From Auanema rhodensis (Eukaryota > Nematoda > Chromadorea > Rhabditida > Rhabditidae): a DNA stretch of 64,000 nucleotides. Made by a program: the position numbers and the translations under genes. Positions 7,567-21,667 of the stretch are shown here, piece after piece. The stretch covers positions 4,288,501-4,352,500 of the forward strand of contig OZ059900.1 in assembly GCA_964057225.1 (NCBI GenBank). The letters run 5' to 3'. Within the stretch, counting starts at the first letter, position 1; every line of letters starts with the position of its first letter. The notes beneath the pieces are model-generated. The model was not told the DNA's origin, searched no databases, and saw only the letters and a program-made list of their open reading frames with translations.

Positions 7567-7871
7567 TACATAAAATTTTTACTGGAATGTTTCATCGGAA
7601 TATAAACATTATGAAATAATATCTGAAGATTGTTACACTATTCACCGAAACGATATCACAATCGTAAGGTAGCAGGAGAAAAATTTTACAATAATTTTCG
7701 TTATCTGCAATTTTACTTGTTCACATTGAAAAATGTGAATATTTTCTATAATGTGTCGTTTCTGTGTGATTTTTCAACTTTCTTAATTTTTTTGGTGAAT
7801 TGGGAAAAAAAAATTATTCTACTTCTCGATATTTATATTGTTTAGTAAGAAATAATGGATTCTCTATTGCG

Positions 7872-8715
7872 AATCTGATTGATTCTGTCAGCGCTGTATG
7901 CTCAAGTAAAAGATTAAGCCATGCATGTATAAAGTTCATTATTTTTGAGAAACTGCGAACGGCTCATTAGAGCAGATATGATTTTTCTCGATTTCTATGG
8001 ATAACTGTGGTAATTCTGGAGCTAATACATGCTTAATAGTTGTTCTTCTTCCCAAGTTCAACGCAGTTATTAGTACAAACCAATTTAATGTTTGTTGACT
8101 CTGAATAACCCAGTTAATCGACGGTTTTACTGTCTTTTTTCGAGATTAATGTTTGCCCTATCAACCTGATGGTAATATAGAGTTTTACCATGGTGATCAC
8201 GGGTAACGGAGAATTAGGGTTCGACTCCGGAGAGGGAGCCTTAGAAACGGCTACCACATCCAAGGAAGGCAGCAGGCGCGTAACTTATCCACTACTTCAG
8301 TGAGATAGTAACTAAAAATAAAAAGATCAATCTTTTTAGATTGATTATTTCACTGAGCTGAGCTTAAATAGCTCTACAAGGACCCAGTGGAGGGCAAGTC
8401 TGGTGCCAGCAGCCGCGGTAATTCCAGCTCCACTAGTGTAAAACGTTATTGCTGTAGTTAAAAAGCTCGTAGTTGGATCTGAGGCATTTTCTGTGATACG
8501 GCTTGCCGGTAATCATAGATGTGTCTATTTTGTCGGTTTTGTGTATGTACTTCGGTGTGTATACTGGCTCGGGTTTACTTTGAATAAATCAAAGCGCTCA
8601 AAGCAAGCGATTGCTTGTATGTGCTATCATGGAATAATAAAAGAGGACTTCGGTTCTATTTATTGGTTTGAGAGTCGAATTAATGATTAATAGGGACGAT
8701 TCGGGGGCATTCGTA
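7872..8715 (+). rRNA. 18S rRNA, 5' half only (unit 3)
   Basis: The variable sites match the unit 1 copy (492 A, 766 G, 934 C, 1010 A), with the same truncation point. Confidence 0.95.
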
Positions 8716-9724
8716 GGTGTTGTATCCAGTAGAGCAGTCTTTATAAACTGCGATCTGTTGAGACTATCCTTTGATTGGATGTTTTGTTTTATACCTGAAA
8801 GTATACCTTATTCTTGTTTCAAATAACGTTTTATTGATTGTATATAGCGATAGCAATATTGATACCTTATTTTAAAAAAGGTATACTTTATTTGTAAGAA
8901 AAGGTATACTTTATTTGTAAGAAAAAGTATACTTTATTGGAATATTGGAACCATTTTTCAAAAAAAAGCGCATATAAATGGTCACCCGAGAATTTTAATT
9001 TAAAAAATCAAAAATTTTGATAAAAATGGCAAATTTTACTTGATTGATTCTGTCAGCGCTGTAGCTTTCCTCAAGGATTAAGCCATATCGGGAAATTTTC
9101 CAAAACATATTTCATATATAGTGTAAAATATGTAAAAAGAGTCAGAAAATAGAATAAGACTACTCTGAAAAATAGTTTTGAAAAAAAAAATTTGCATATT
9201 TTTTCAAAAATTTCCATAATTTTTGACTAGACAAAATTTTTGGTCGGTTGGCGGTTTGGCTTAAAAAGTTCAACTTTCTACATGCATGGCTTAATCTTTT
9301 ACTTGAGCATACAGCGCTGACAGAATCAATCAAGTACGTGAAAAAAATTTTTTTGTGGTCGGTGAGCGGTTGGCATGGCTTAATCCTTGACGAAAGCTAC
9401 AGCGCTGACAGAATCAATCAAGTAAAAAAAAAATTTTGTTTCTCAATTCCAATGTTAAAACTCTTTAAAAATGTGTAAAAAATGTTTTGAGAGTATCGTG
9501 AAAACATGTTGAAAAAAAAATTTTTTTTGGACTTGGAAATTTTTTTGGTCTCTGAGCTGTGAGCCTATCGCAGTTTCTCAAAAATGATGAACTTTATACA
9601 TGCATGGCTTAATCTTTTACTTGAGCATACAGCGCTGACAGAATCAATCAAGTAAATGAGAGAGGAACGAAATTTTGATACCATATGTCTTCGGGGAAGT
9701 ATTTCTGAATAATTTTTTTTTTTT

Positions 9725-10716
9725 CGCATTTTTGCAGGGAGAAAATTTTTTTAGTGAATTTTTACAAGGGAAAAATTTTTTTTTAGAATTTTTGCAGGGA
9801 AAAATTTTTTTTTGTGTATTTTTGTAGGAAAAATTTTTTTTCGTGTATTTTTGCAGGAAAAATTTTTTTTCGTGTATTTTTGCAGGAAAAATTTTTTTTC
9901 GTGTATATTTGCAGGAAAACTTTTTCTTTGTGTATTTTTGCAAGAAAAGTAGTTTCTTCGTGTATTTTTGCAGGAAAAATTTTTTTTCGTGTGTTTATAC
10001 ATGAAAACTTTTTCTTTGTGTATTTTTGCAGGAAAAATTTTTTTTCGTGTATTTTTGCAGGAAATGTAATTTGTAGGTGTATTTTTGCAGGAAAAGTAGT
10101 TTCTTCGTGTATTTTTGCGGTAAAAGTAGTTTCTTCGTGTATTTTTGCAGGAAAAACTTTTTTTCGTGTATTTATACATGAAAACTTTTTCTTTGTGTAT
10201 TTTTGCAGGAAAAGTAGTTTCTTCGTGTATTTATACATGAAAACTTTTTCTTTGTGTATTTATACATGAAAACTTTTTCTCTGTGTATTTTTGCAGGAAA
10301 AATTATTTTTCGTGTATTTATACATGAAAACTTTTTCTTTGTGTATTTTTGCAGGAAAAGTAGTTTCTTCGTGTATTTATACATGAAAACTTTTTCTTTG
10401 TGTATTTATACATGAAAACTTTTTCTCTGTGTATTTTTGCAGGAAAAATTATTTTTCGTGTATTTATACATGAAAACTTTTTCTTTGTGTATTTTTGCAG
10501 GAAAAGTAGTTTCTTCGTGTATTTATACATGAAAACTTTTTCTTTGTGTATTTATACATGAAAACTTTTTCTTTGTGTATTTTTGCAGGAAAAATTATTT
10601 TTCGTGTATTTATACATGAAAACTTTTTCTTTGTGTATTTTTGCAGGAAAAATTTTTTTTCGTGTAATTTTGCAGGAAAAGTAGTTTGTAGGTGTATTTT
10701 TGCAGGAAAAGTATTT
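9725..10716. repeat. Minisatellite of unit 3
   Basis: Same monomer order as unit 1, including the CTCTGTG variant joints. Confidence 0.95.
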
Positions 10717-11021
10717 TACATAAAATTTTTACTGGAATGTTTCATCGGAATATAAACATTATGAAATAATATCTGAAGATTGTTACACTATTCACCGAAA
10801 CGATATCACAATCGTAAGGTAGCAGGAGAAAATTTTTACAATAATTTTCGTTATCTGCAATTTTACTTGTTCACATTGTAAAATGTGAATATTTTCTATA
10901 ATGTGTCGTTTCTGTGTGATTTTTCAACTTTCTTAATTTTTTTGGTGAATTGGGAAAAAAAAATTATTCTACTTCTCGATATTTATATTGTTTAGTAAGA
11001 AATAATGGATTCTCTATTGCG

Positions 11022-11865
11022 AATCTGATTGATTCTGTCAGCGCTGTATGCTCAAGTAAAAGATTAAGCCATGCATGTATAAAGTTCATTATTTTTGAGA
11101 AACTGCGAACGGCTCATTAGAGCAGATATGATTTTTCTCGATTTCTATGGATAACTGTGGTAATTCTGGAGCTAATACATGCTTAATAGTTGTTCTTCTT
11201 CCCAAGTTCAACGCAGTTATTAGTACAAACCAATTTAATGTTTGTTGACTCTGAATAACCCAGTTAATCGACGGTTTTACTGTCTTTTTTCGAGATTAAT
11301 GTTTGCCCTATCAACCTGATGGTAATATAGAGTTTTACCATGGTGATCACGGGTAACGGAGAATTAGGGTTCGACTCCGGAGAGGGAGCCTTAGAAACGG
11401 CTACCACATCCAAGGAAGGCAGCAGGCGCGTAACTTATCCACTACTTCAGTGAGATAGTAACTAAAAATAAAAAGATCAATCTTTTTAGATTGATTATTT
11501 CACTGAGCTGAGCTTAAATAGCTCTACAAGGACCCAGTGGAGGGCAAGTCTGGTGCCAGCAGCCGCGGTAATTCCAGCTCCACTAGTGTAAAACGTTATT
11601 GCTGTAGTTAAAAAGCTCGTAGTTGGATCTGAGGCATTTTCTGTGATACGGCTTGCCGGTAATCATAGATGTGTCTATTTTGTCGGTTTTGTGTATGTAC
11701 TTCGGTGTGTATACTGGCTCGGGTTTACTTTGAATAAATCAAAGCGCTCATAGCAAGCGATTGCTTGTATGTGCTATCATGGAATAATAAAAGAGGACTT
11801 CGGTTCTATTTATTGGTTTGAGAGTCGAATTAATGATTAATAGGGACGATTCGGGGGCATTCGTA
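11022..11865 (+). rRNA. 18S rRNA, 5' half only (unit 4)
   Basis: It carries the haplotype B change to T at the 1010-equivalent position and is otherwise as unit 1. Confidence 0.95.
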
Positions 11866-12875
11866 GGTGTTGTATCCAGTAGAGCAGTCTTTATAAACTG
11901 CGATCTGTTGAGACTATCCTTTGATTGGATGTTTTGTTTTATACCTGAAAGTATACCTTATTCTTGTTTCAAATAACGTTTTATTGATTGTATATAGCGA
12001 TAGCAATATTGATACCTTATTTTAAAAAAGGTATACTTTATTTGTAAGAAAAGGTATACTTTATTTGTAAGAAAAAGTATACTTTATTGGAATATTGGAA
12101 CCATTTTTCAAAAAAAAAGCGCATATAAATGGTCACCCGAGAATTTTAATTTAAAAAATCAAAAATTTTGATAAAAATGGCAAATTTTACTTGATTGATT
12201 CTGTCAGCGCTGTAGCTTTCCTCAAGGATTAAGCCATATCGGGAAATTTTCCAAAACATATTTCATATATAGTGTAAAATATGTAAAAAGAGTCAGAAAA
12301 TAGAATAAGACTACTCTGAAAAATAGTTTTGAAAAAAAAAATTTGCATATTTTTTCAAAAATTTCCATAATTTTTGACTAGACAAAATTTTTGGTCGGTT
12401 GGCGGTTTGGCTTAAAAAGTTCAACTTTCTACATGCATGGCTTAATCTTTTACTTGAGCATACAGCGCTGACAGAATCAATCAAGTACGTGAAAAAAATT
12501 TTTTTGTGGTCGGTGAGCGGTTGGCATGGCTTAATCCTTGACGAAAGCTACAGCGCTGACAGAATCAATCAAGTAAAAAAAAAATTTTGTTTCTCAATTC
12601 CAATGTTAAAACTCTTTAAAAATGTGTAAAAAATGTTTTGAGAGTATCGTGAAAACATGTTGAAAAAAAAATTTTTTTTGGACTTGGAAATTTTTTTGGT
12701 CTCTGAGCTGTGAGCCTATCGCAGTTTCTCAAAAATGATGAACTTTATACATGCATGGCTTAATCTTTTACTTGAGCATACAGCGCTGACAGAATCAATC
12801 AAGTAAATGAGAGAGGAACGAAATTTTGATACCATATGTCTTCGGGGAAGTATTTCTGAATAAATTTTTTTTTTT

Positions 12876-14217
12876 CGCATTTTTGCAGGGAGAAAAATTT
12901 TTTAGTGAATTTTTACAAGGGAAAAATTTTTTTTTAGAATTTTTGCAGGGAAAAATTTTTTTTTGTGTATTTTTGTAGGAAAAATTTTTTTTCGTGTATT
13001 TTTGCAGGAAAAATTTTTTTTCGTGTATTTTTGCAGGAAAAATTTTTTTTCGTGTATATTTGCAGGAAAACTTTTTCTTTGTGTATTTTTGCAAGAAAAG
13101 TAGTTTCTTCGTGTATTTTTGCAGGAAAAATTTTTTTTCGTGTGTTTATACATGAAAACTTTTTCTTTGTGTATTTTTGCAGGAAAAATTTTTTTTCGTG
13201 TATTTTTGCAGGAAATGTAATTTGTAGGTGTATTTTTGCAGGAAAAGTAGTTTCTTCGTGTATTTTTGCGGTAAAAGTAGTTTCTTCGTGTATTTTTGCA
13301 GGAAAAACTTTTTTTCGTGTATTTATACATGAAAACTTTTTCTTTGTGTATTTTTGCAGGAAAAGTAGTTTCTTCGTGTATTTATACATGAAAACTTTTT
13401 CTTTGTGTATTTATACATGAAAACTTTTTCTTTGTGTATTTTTGCAGGAAAAATTATTTTTCGTGTATTTATACATGAAAACTTTTTCTTTGTGTATTTT
13501 TGCAGGAAAAGTAGTTTCTTCGTGTATTTATACATGAAAACTTTTTCTTTGTGTATTTATACATGAAAACTTTTTCTTTGTGTATTTTTGCAGGAAAAAT
13601 TATTTTTCGTGTATTTATACATGAAAACTTTTTCTTTGTGTATTTTTGCAGGAAAAGTAGTTTCTTCGTGTATTTATACATGAAAACTTTTTCTTTGTGT
13701 ATTTATACATGAAAACTTTTTCTTTGTGTATTTTTGCAGGAAAAATTATTTTTCGTGTATTTATACATGAAAACTTTTTCTCTGTGTATTTTTGCAGGAA
13801 AAATTATTTTTCGTGTATTTATACATGAAAACTTTTTCTTTGTGTATTTTTGCAGGAAAAGTAGTTTCTTCGTGTATTTATACATGAAAACTTTTTCTTT
13901 GTGTATTTATACATGAAAACTTTTTCTCTGTGTATTTTTGCAGGAAAAATTATTTTTCGTGTATTTATACATGAAAACTTTTTCTTTGTGTATTTTTGCA
14001 GGAAAAGTAGTTTCTTCGTGTATTTATACATGAAAACTTTTTCTTTGTGTATTTATACATGAAAACTTTTTCTTTGTGTATTTTTGCAGGAAAAATTATT
14101 TTTCGTGTATTTATACATGAAAACTTTTTCTTTGTGTATTTTTGCAGGAAAAATTTTTTTTCGTGTAATTTTGCAGGAAAAGTAGTTTGTAGGTGTATTT
14201 TTGCAGGAAAAGTATTT
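12876..14217. repeat. Expanded minisatellite of unit 4
   Basis: About 350 bp longer than unit 5: additional 146-bp copies at about 13469-13700 and 13819-14031, with a 58-bp two-monomer piece between them. Confidence 0.95.
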
Positions 14218-14522
14218 TACATAAAATTTTTACTGGAATGTTTCATCGGAATATAAACATTATGAAATAATATCTGAAGATTGTTACACTATTCACCGAA
14301 ACGATATCACAATCGTAAGGTAGCAGGAGAAAATTTTTACAATAATTTTCGTTATCTGCAATTTTACTTGTTCACATTGTAAAATGTGAATATTTTCTAT
14401 AATGTGTCGTTTCTGTGTGATTTTTCAACTTTCTTAATTTTTTTGGTGAATTGGGAAAAAAAAATTATTCTACTTCTCGATATTTATATTGTTTAGTAAG
14501 AAATAATGGATTCTCTATTGCG

Positions 14523-15366
14523 AATCTGATTGATTCTGTCAGCGCTGTATGCTCAAGTAAAAGATTAAGCCATGCATGTATAAAGTTCATTATTTTTGAG
14601 AAACTGCGAACGGCTCATTAGAGCAGATATGATTTTTCTCGATTTCTATGGATAACTGTGGTAATTCTGGAGCTAATACATGCTTAATAGTTGTTCTTCT
14701 TCCCAAGTTCAACGCAGTTATTAGTACAAACCAATTTAATGTTTGTTGACTCTGAATAACCCAGTTAATCGACGGTTTTACTGTCTTTTTTCGAGATTAA
14801 TGTTTGCCCTATCAACCTGATGGTAATATAGAGTTTTACCATGGTGATCACGGGTAACGGAGAATTAGGGTTCGACTCCGGAGAGGGAGCCTTAGAAACG
14901 GCTACCACATCCAAGGAAGGCAGCAGGCGCGTAACTTATCCACTACTTCAGTGAGATAGTAACTAAAAATAAAAAGATCAATCTTTTTAGATTGATTATT
15001 TCACTGAGCTGAGCTTAAATAGCTCTACAAGGACCCAGTGGAGGGCAAGTCTGGTGCCAGCAGCCGCGGTAATTCCAGCTCCACTAGTGTAAAACGTTAT
15101 TGCTGTAGTTAAAAAGCTCGTAGTTGGATCTGAGGCATTTTCTGTGATACGGCTTGCCGGTAATCATAGATGTGTCTATTTTGTCGGTTTTGTGTATGTA
15201 CTTCGGTGTGTATACTGGCTCGGGTTTACTTTGAATAAATCAAAGCGCTCATAGCAAGCGATTGCTTGTATGTGCTATCATGGAATAATAAAAGAGGACT
15301 TCGGTTCTATTTATTGGTTTGAGAGTCGAATTAATGATTAATAGGGACGATTCGGGGGCATTCGTA
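14523..15366 (+). rRNA. 18S rRNA, 5' half only (unit 5)
   Basis: It carries the haplotype B change to T at the 1010-equivalent position, as in units 2 and 4. Confidence 0.95.
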
Positions 15367-16376
15367 GGTGTTGTATCCAGTAGAGCAGTCTTTATAAACT
15401 GCGATCTGTTGAGACTATCCTTTGATTGGATGTTTTGTTTTATACCTGAAAGTATACCTTATTCTTGTTTCAAATAACGTTTTATTGATTGTATATAGCG
15501 ATAGCAATATTGATACCTTATTTTAAAAAAGGTATACTTTATTTGTAAGAAAAGGTATACTTTATTTGTAAGAAAAAGTATACTTTATTGGAATATTGGA
15601 ACCATTTTTCAAAAAAAAAGCGCATATAAATGGTCACCCGAGAATTTTAATTTAAAAAATCAAAAATTTTGATAAAAATGGCAAATTTTACTTGATTGAT
15701 TCTGTCAGCGCTGTAGCTTTCCTCAAGGATTAAGCCATATCGGGAAATTTTCCAAAACATATTTCATATATAGTGTAAAATATGTAAAAAGAGTCAGAAA
15801 ATAGAATAAGACTACTCTGAAAAATAGTTTTGAAAAAAAAAATTTGCATATTTTTTCAAAAATTTCCATAATTTTTGACTAGACAAAATTTTTGGTCGGT
15901 TGGCGGTTTGGCTTAAAAAGTTCAACTTTCTACATGCATGGCTTAATCTTTTACTTGAGCATACAGCGCTGACAGAATCAATCAAGTACGTGAAAAAAAT
16001 TTTTTTGTGGTCGGTGAGCGGTTGGCATGGCTTAATCCTTGACGAAAGCTACAGCGCTGACAGAATCAATCAAGTAAAAAAAAAATTTTGTTTCTCAATT
16101 CCAATGTTAAAACTCTTTAAAAATGTGTAAAAAATGTTTTGAGAGTATCGTGAAAACATGTTGAAAAAAAAATTTTTTTTGGACTTGGAAATTTTTTTGG
16201 TCTCTGAGCTGTGAGCCTATCGCAGTTTCTCAAAAATGATGAACTTTATACATGCATGGCTTAATCTTTTACTTGAGCATACAGCGCTGACAGAATCAAT
16301 CAAGTAAATGAGAGAGGAACGAAATTTTGATACCATATGTCTTCGGGGAAGTATTTCTGAATAAATTTTTTTTTTT

Positions 16377-17368
16377 CGCATTTTTGCAGGGAGAAAAATT
16401 TTTTAGTGAATTTTTACAAGGGAAAAATTTTTTTTTAGAATTTTTGCAGGGAAAAATTTTTTTTTGTGTATTTTTGTAGGAAAAATTTTTTTTCGTGTAT
16501 TTTTGCAGGAAAAATTTTTTTTCGTGTATTTTTGCAGGAAAAATTTTTTTTCGTGTATATTTGCAGGAAAACTTTTTCTTTGTGTATTTTTGCAAGAAAA
16601 GTAGTTTCTTCGTGTATTTTTGCAGGAAAAATTTTTTTTCGTGTGTTTATACATGAAAACTTTTTCTTTGTGTATTTTTGCAGGAAAAATTTTTTTTCGT
16701 GTATTTTTGCAGGAAATGTAATTTGTAGGTGTATTTTTGCAGGAAAAGTAGTTTCTTCGTGTATTTTTGCGGTAAAAGTAGTTTCTTCGTGTATTTTTGC
16801 AGGAAAAACTTTTTTTCGTGTATTTATACATGAAAACTTTTTCTTTGTGTATTTTTGCAGGAAAAGTAGTTTCTTCGTGTATTTATACATGAAAACTTTT
16901 TCTTTGTGTATTTATACATGAAAACTTTTTCTTTGTGTATTTTTGCAGGAAAAATTATTTTTCGTGTATTTATACATGAAAACTTTTTCTTTGTGTATTT
17001 TTGCAGGAAAAGTAGTTTCTTCGTGTATTTATACATGAAAACTTTTTCTTTGTGTATTTATACATGAAAACTTTTTCTTTGTGTATTTTTGCAGGAAAAA
17101 TTATTTTTCGTGTATTTATACATGAAAACTTTTTCTTTGTGTATTTTTGCAGGAAAAGTAGTTTCTTCGTGTATTTATACATGAAAACTTTTTCTTTGTG
17201 TATTTATACATGAAAACTTTTTCTTTGTGTATTTTTGCAGGAAAAATTATTTTTCGTGTATTTATACATGAAAACTTTTTCTTTGTGTATTTTTGCAGGA
17301 AAAATTTTTTTTCGTGTAATTTTGCAGGAAAAGTAGTTTGTAGGTGTATTTTTGCAGGAAAAGTATTT
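16377..17368. repeat. Minisatellite of unit 5
   Basis: Same length and CTTTGTG joints as unit 2. Confidence 0.95.
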
Positions 17369-17673
17369 TACATAAAATTTTTACTGGAATGTTTCATCGG
17401 AATATAAACATTATGAAATAATATCTGAAGATTGTTACACTATTCACCGAAACGATATCACAATCGTAAGGTAGCAGGAGAAAAATTTTACAATAATTTT
17501 CGTTATCTGCAATTTTACTTGTTCACATTGAAAAATGTGAATATTTTCTATAATGTGTCGTTTCTGTGTGATTTTTCAACTTTCTTAATTTTTTTGGTGA
17601 ATTGGGAAAAAAAAATTATTCTACTTCTCGATATTTATATTGTTTAGTAAGAAATAATGGATTCTCTATTGCG

Positions 17674-18517
17674 AATCTGATTGATTCTGTCAGCGCTGTA
17701 TGCTCAAGTAAAAGATTAAGCCATGCATGTATAAAGTTCATTATTTTTGAGAAACTGCGAACGGCTCATTAGAGCAGATATGATTTTTCTCGATTTCTAT
17801 GGATAACTGTGGTAATTCTGGAGCTAATACATGCTTAATAGTTGTTCTTCTTCCCAAGTTCAACGCAGTTATTAGTACAAACCAATTTAATGTTTGTTGA
17901 CTCTGAATAACCCAGTTAATCGACGGTTTTACTGTCTTTTTTCGAGATTAATGTTTGCCCTATCAACCTGATGGTAATATAGAGTTTTACCATGGTGATC
18001 ACGGGTAACGGAGAATTAGGGTTCGACTCCGGAGAGGGAGCCTTAGAAACGGCTACCACATCCAAGGAAGGCAGCAGGCGCGTAACTTATCCACTACTTC
18101 AGTGAGATAGTAACTAAAAATAAAAAGATCAATCTTTTTAGATTGATTATTTCACTGAGCTGAGCTTAAATAGCTCTACAAGGACCCAGTGGAGGGCAAG
18201 TCTGGTGCCAGCAGCCGCGGTAATTCCAGCTCCACTAGTGTAAAACGTTATTGCTGTAGTTAAAAAGCTCGTAGTTGGATCTGAGGCATTTTCTGTGATA
18301 CGGCTTGCCGGTAATCATAGATGTGTCTATTTTGTCGGTTTTGTGTATGTACTTCGGTGTGTATACTGGCTCGGGTTTACTTTGAATAAATCAAAGCGCT
18401 CAAAGCAAGCGATTGCTTGTATGTGCTATCATGGAATAATAAAAGAGGACTTCGGTTCTATTTATTGGTTTGAGAGTCGAATTAATGATTAATAGGGACG
18501 ATTCGGGGGCATTCGTA
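17674..18517 (+). rRNA. 18S rRNA, 5' half only (unit 6)
   Basis: The variable sites match the haplotype A copies of units 1 and 3. Confidence 0.95.
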
Positions 18518-19526
18518 GGTGTTGTATCCAGTAGAGCAGTCTTTATAAACTGCGATCTGTTGAGACTATCCTTTGATTGGATGTTTTGTTTTATACCTGA
18601 AAGTATACCTTATTCTTGTTTCAAATAACGTTTTATTGATTGTATATAGCGATAGCAATATTGATACCTTATTTTAAAAAAGGTATACTTTATTTGTAAG
18701 AAAAGGTATACTTTATTTGTAAGAAAAAGTATACTTTATTGGAATATTGGAACCATTTTTCAAAAAAAAGCGCATATAAATGGTCACCCGAGAATTTTAA
18801 TTTAAAAAATCAAAAATTTTGATAAAAATGGCAAATTTTACTTGATTGATTCTGTCAGCGCTGTAGCTTTCCTCAAGGATTAAGCCATATCGGGAAATTT
18901 TCCAAAACATATTTCATATATAGTGTAAAATATGTAAAAAGAGTCAGAAAATAGAATAAGACTACTCTGAAAAATAGTTTTGAAAAAAAAAATTTGCATA
19001 TTTTTTCAAAAATTTCCATAATTTTTGACTAGACAAAATTTTTGGTCGGTTGGCGGTTTGGCTTAAAAAGTTCAACTTTCTACATGCATGGCTTAATCTT
19101 TTACTTGAGCATACAGCGCTGACAGAATCAATCAAGTACGTGAAAAAAATTTTTTTGTGGTCGGTGAGCGGTTGGCATGGCTTAATCCTTGACGAAAGCT
19201 ACAGCGCTGACAGAATCAATCAAGTAAAAAAAAAATTTTGTTTCTCAATTCCAATGTTAAAACTCTTTAAAAATGTGTAAAAAATGTTTTGAGAGTATCG
19301 TGAAAACATGTTGAAAAAAAAATTTTTTTTGGACTTGGAAATTTTTTTGGTCTCTGAGCTGTGAGCCTATCGCAGTTTCTCAAAAATGATGAACTTTATA
19401 CATGCATGGCTTAATCTTTTACTTGAGCATACAGCGCTGACAGAATCAATCAAGTAAATGAGAGAGGAACGAAATTTTGATACCATATGTCTTCGGGGAA
19501 GTATTTCTGAATAAATTTTTTTTTTT

Positions 19527-20518
19527 CGCATTTTTGCAGGGAGAAAAATTTTTTAGTGAATTTTTACAAGGGAAAAATTTTTTTTTAGAATTTTTGCAGT
19601 GAAAAATTTTTTTTTGTGTATTTTTGTAGGAAAAATTTTTTTTCGTGTATTTTTGCAGGAAAAATTTTTTTTCGTGTATTTTTGCAGGAAAAATTTTTTT
19701 TCGTGTATATTTGCAGGAAAACTTTTTCTTTGTGTATTTTTGCAAGAAAAGTAGTTTCTTCGTGTATTTTTGCAGGAAAAATTTTTTTTCGTGTGTTTAT
19801 ACATGAAAACTTTTTCTTTGTGTATTTTTGCAGGAAAAATTTTTTTTCGTGTATTTTTGCAGGAAATGTAATTTGTAGGTGTATTTTTGCAGGAAAAGTA
19901 GTTTCTTCGTGTATTTTTGCGGTAAAAGTAGTTTCTTCGTGTATTTTTGCAGGAAAAACTTTTTTTCGTGTATTTATACATGAAAACTTTTTCTTTGTGT
20001 ATTTTTGCAGGAAAAGTAGTTTCTTCGTGTATTTATACATGAAAACTTTTTCTTTGTGTATTTATACATGAAAACTTTTTCTCTGTGTATTTTTGCAGGA
20101 AAAATTATTTTTCGTGTATTTATACATGAAAACTTTTTCTTTGTGTATTTTTGCAGGAAAAGTAGTTTCTTCGTGTATTTATACATGAAAACTTTTTCTT
20201 TGTGTATTTATACATGAAAACTTTTTCTCTGTGTATTTTTGCAGGAAAAATTATTTTTCGTGTATTTATACATGAAAACTTTTTCTTTGTGTATTTTTGC
20301 AGGAAAAGTAGTTTCTTCGTGTATTTATACATGAAAACTTTTTCTTTGTGTATTTATACATGAAAACTTTTTCTTTGTGTATTTTTGCAGGAAAAATTAT
20401 TTTTCGTGTATTTATACATGAAAACTTTTTCTTTGTGTATTTTTGCAGGAAAAATTTTTTTTCGTGTAATTTTGCAGGAAAAGTAGTTTGTAGGTGTATT
20501 TTTGCAGGAAAAGTATTT
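19527..20518. repeat. Minisatellite of unit 6
   Basis: Unit 1 type with CTCTGTG joints and the private GCAGTG monomer near 19598. Confidence 0.95.
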
Positions 20519-20823
20519 TACATAAAATTTTTACTGGAATGTTTCATCGGAATATAAACATTATGAAATAATATCTGAAGATTGTTACACTATTCACCGA
20601 AACGATATCACAATCGTAAGGTAGCAGGAGAAAATTTTTACAATAATTTTCGTTATCTGCAATTTTACTTGTTCACATTGTAAAATGTGAATATTTTCTA
20701 TAATGTGTCGTTTCTGTGTGATTTTTCAACTTTCTTAATTTTTTTGGTGAATTGGGAAAAAAAAATTATTCTACTTCTCGATATTTATATTGTTTAGTAA
20801 GAAATAATGGATTCTCTATTGCG

Positions 20824-21667
20824 AATCTGATTGATTCTGTCAGCGCTGTATGCTCAAGTAAAAGATTAAGCCATGCATGTATAAAGTTCATTATTTTTGA
20901 GAAACTGCGAACGGCTCATTAGAGCAGATATGATTTTTCTCGATTTCTATGGATAACTGTGGTAATTCTGGAGCTAATACATGCTTAATAGTTGTTCTTC
21001 TTCCCAAGTTCAACGCAGTTATTAGTACAAACCAATTTAATGTTTGTTGACTCTGAATAACCCAGTTAATCGACGGTTTTACTGTCTTTTTTCGAGATTA
21101 ATGTTTGCCCTATCAACCTGATGGTAATATAGAGTTTTACCATGGTGATCACGGGTAACGGAGAATTAGGGTTCGACTCCGGAGAGGGAGCCTTAGAAAC
21201 GGCTACCACATCCAAGGAAGGCAGCAGGCGCGTAACTTATCCACTACTTCAGTGAGATAGTAACTAAAAATAAAAAGATCAATCTTTTTAGATTGATTAT
21301 TTCACTGAGCTGAGCTTAAATAGCTCTACAAGGACCCAGTGGAGGGCAAGTCTGGTGCCAGCAGCCGCGGTAATTCCAGCTCCACTAGTGTAAAACGTTA
21401 TTGCTGTAGTTAAAAAGCTCGTAGTTGGATCTGAGGCATTTTCTGTGATACGGCTTGCCGGTAATCATAGATGTGTCTATTTTGTCGGTTTTGTGTATGT
21501 ACTTCGGTGTGTATACTGGCTCGGGTTTACTTTGAATAAATCAAAGCGCTCATAGCAAGCGATTGCTTGTATGTGCTATCATGGAATAATAAAAGAGGAC
21601 TTCGGTTCTATTTATTGGTTTGAGAGTCGAATTAATGATTAATAGGGACGATTCGGGGGCATTCGTA
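20824..21667 (+). rRNA. 18S rRNA, 5' half only (unit 7)
   Basis: Haplotype B, with T at the 1010-equivalent position. Confidence 0.95.

Larger units (their letters stand above)
3151..7591 (+). repeat. Array unit 2 (4441 bp, haplotype B, carries Merlin transposon)
   Basis: Removing the 1282-bp transposon and one 8-bp target copy leaves 3151 bp, the length of the other standard B units. B markers are GAGAAAATTTTTAC, hairpin loop GTAA, T at the position equivalent to 1010, and a 9-A run. The inverted 18S cluster runs from 4831 to 6500 and is interrupted by the element. Confidence 0.97.
7592..10741 (+). repeat. Array unit 3 (3150 bp, haplotype A)
   Basis: It has all A markers. The inverted 18S cluster is at 9271-9650. 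A few private single-base changes sit in the homopolymers at the left edge of the minisatellite. Confidence 0.97.
10742..14242 (+). repeat. Array unit 4 (3501 bp, haplotype B, longest minisatellite among standard units)
   Basis: It has all B markers. It is 350 bp longer than unit 5 because its minisatellite has two extra 146-bp higher-order copies plus two 29-bp monomers. The inverted 18S cluster is at 12422-12801. Confidence 0.97.
14243..17393 (+). repeat. Array unit 5 (3151 bp, haplotype B)
   Basis: It has all B markers and directly follows another B unit, which breaks the A/B alternation of units 1-4. The inverted 18S cluster is at 15923-16302. Confidence 0.97.
17394..20543 (+). repeat. 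Array unit 6 (3150 bp, haplotype A)
   Basis: It has all A markers. A private change (GCAGTGAAAAA instead of GCAGGGAAAAA) lies near 19598 in the minisatellite edge. The inverted 18S cluster is at 19073-19452. Confidence 0.97.
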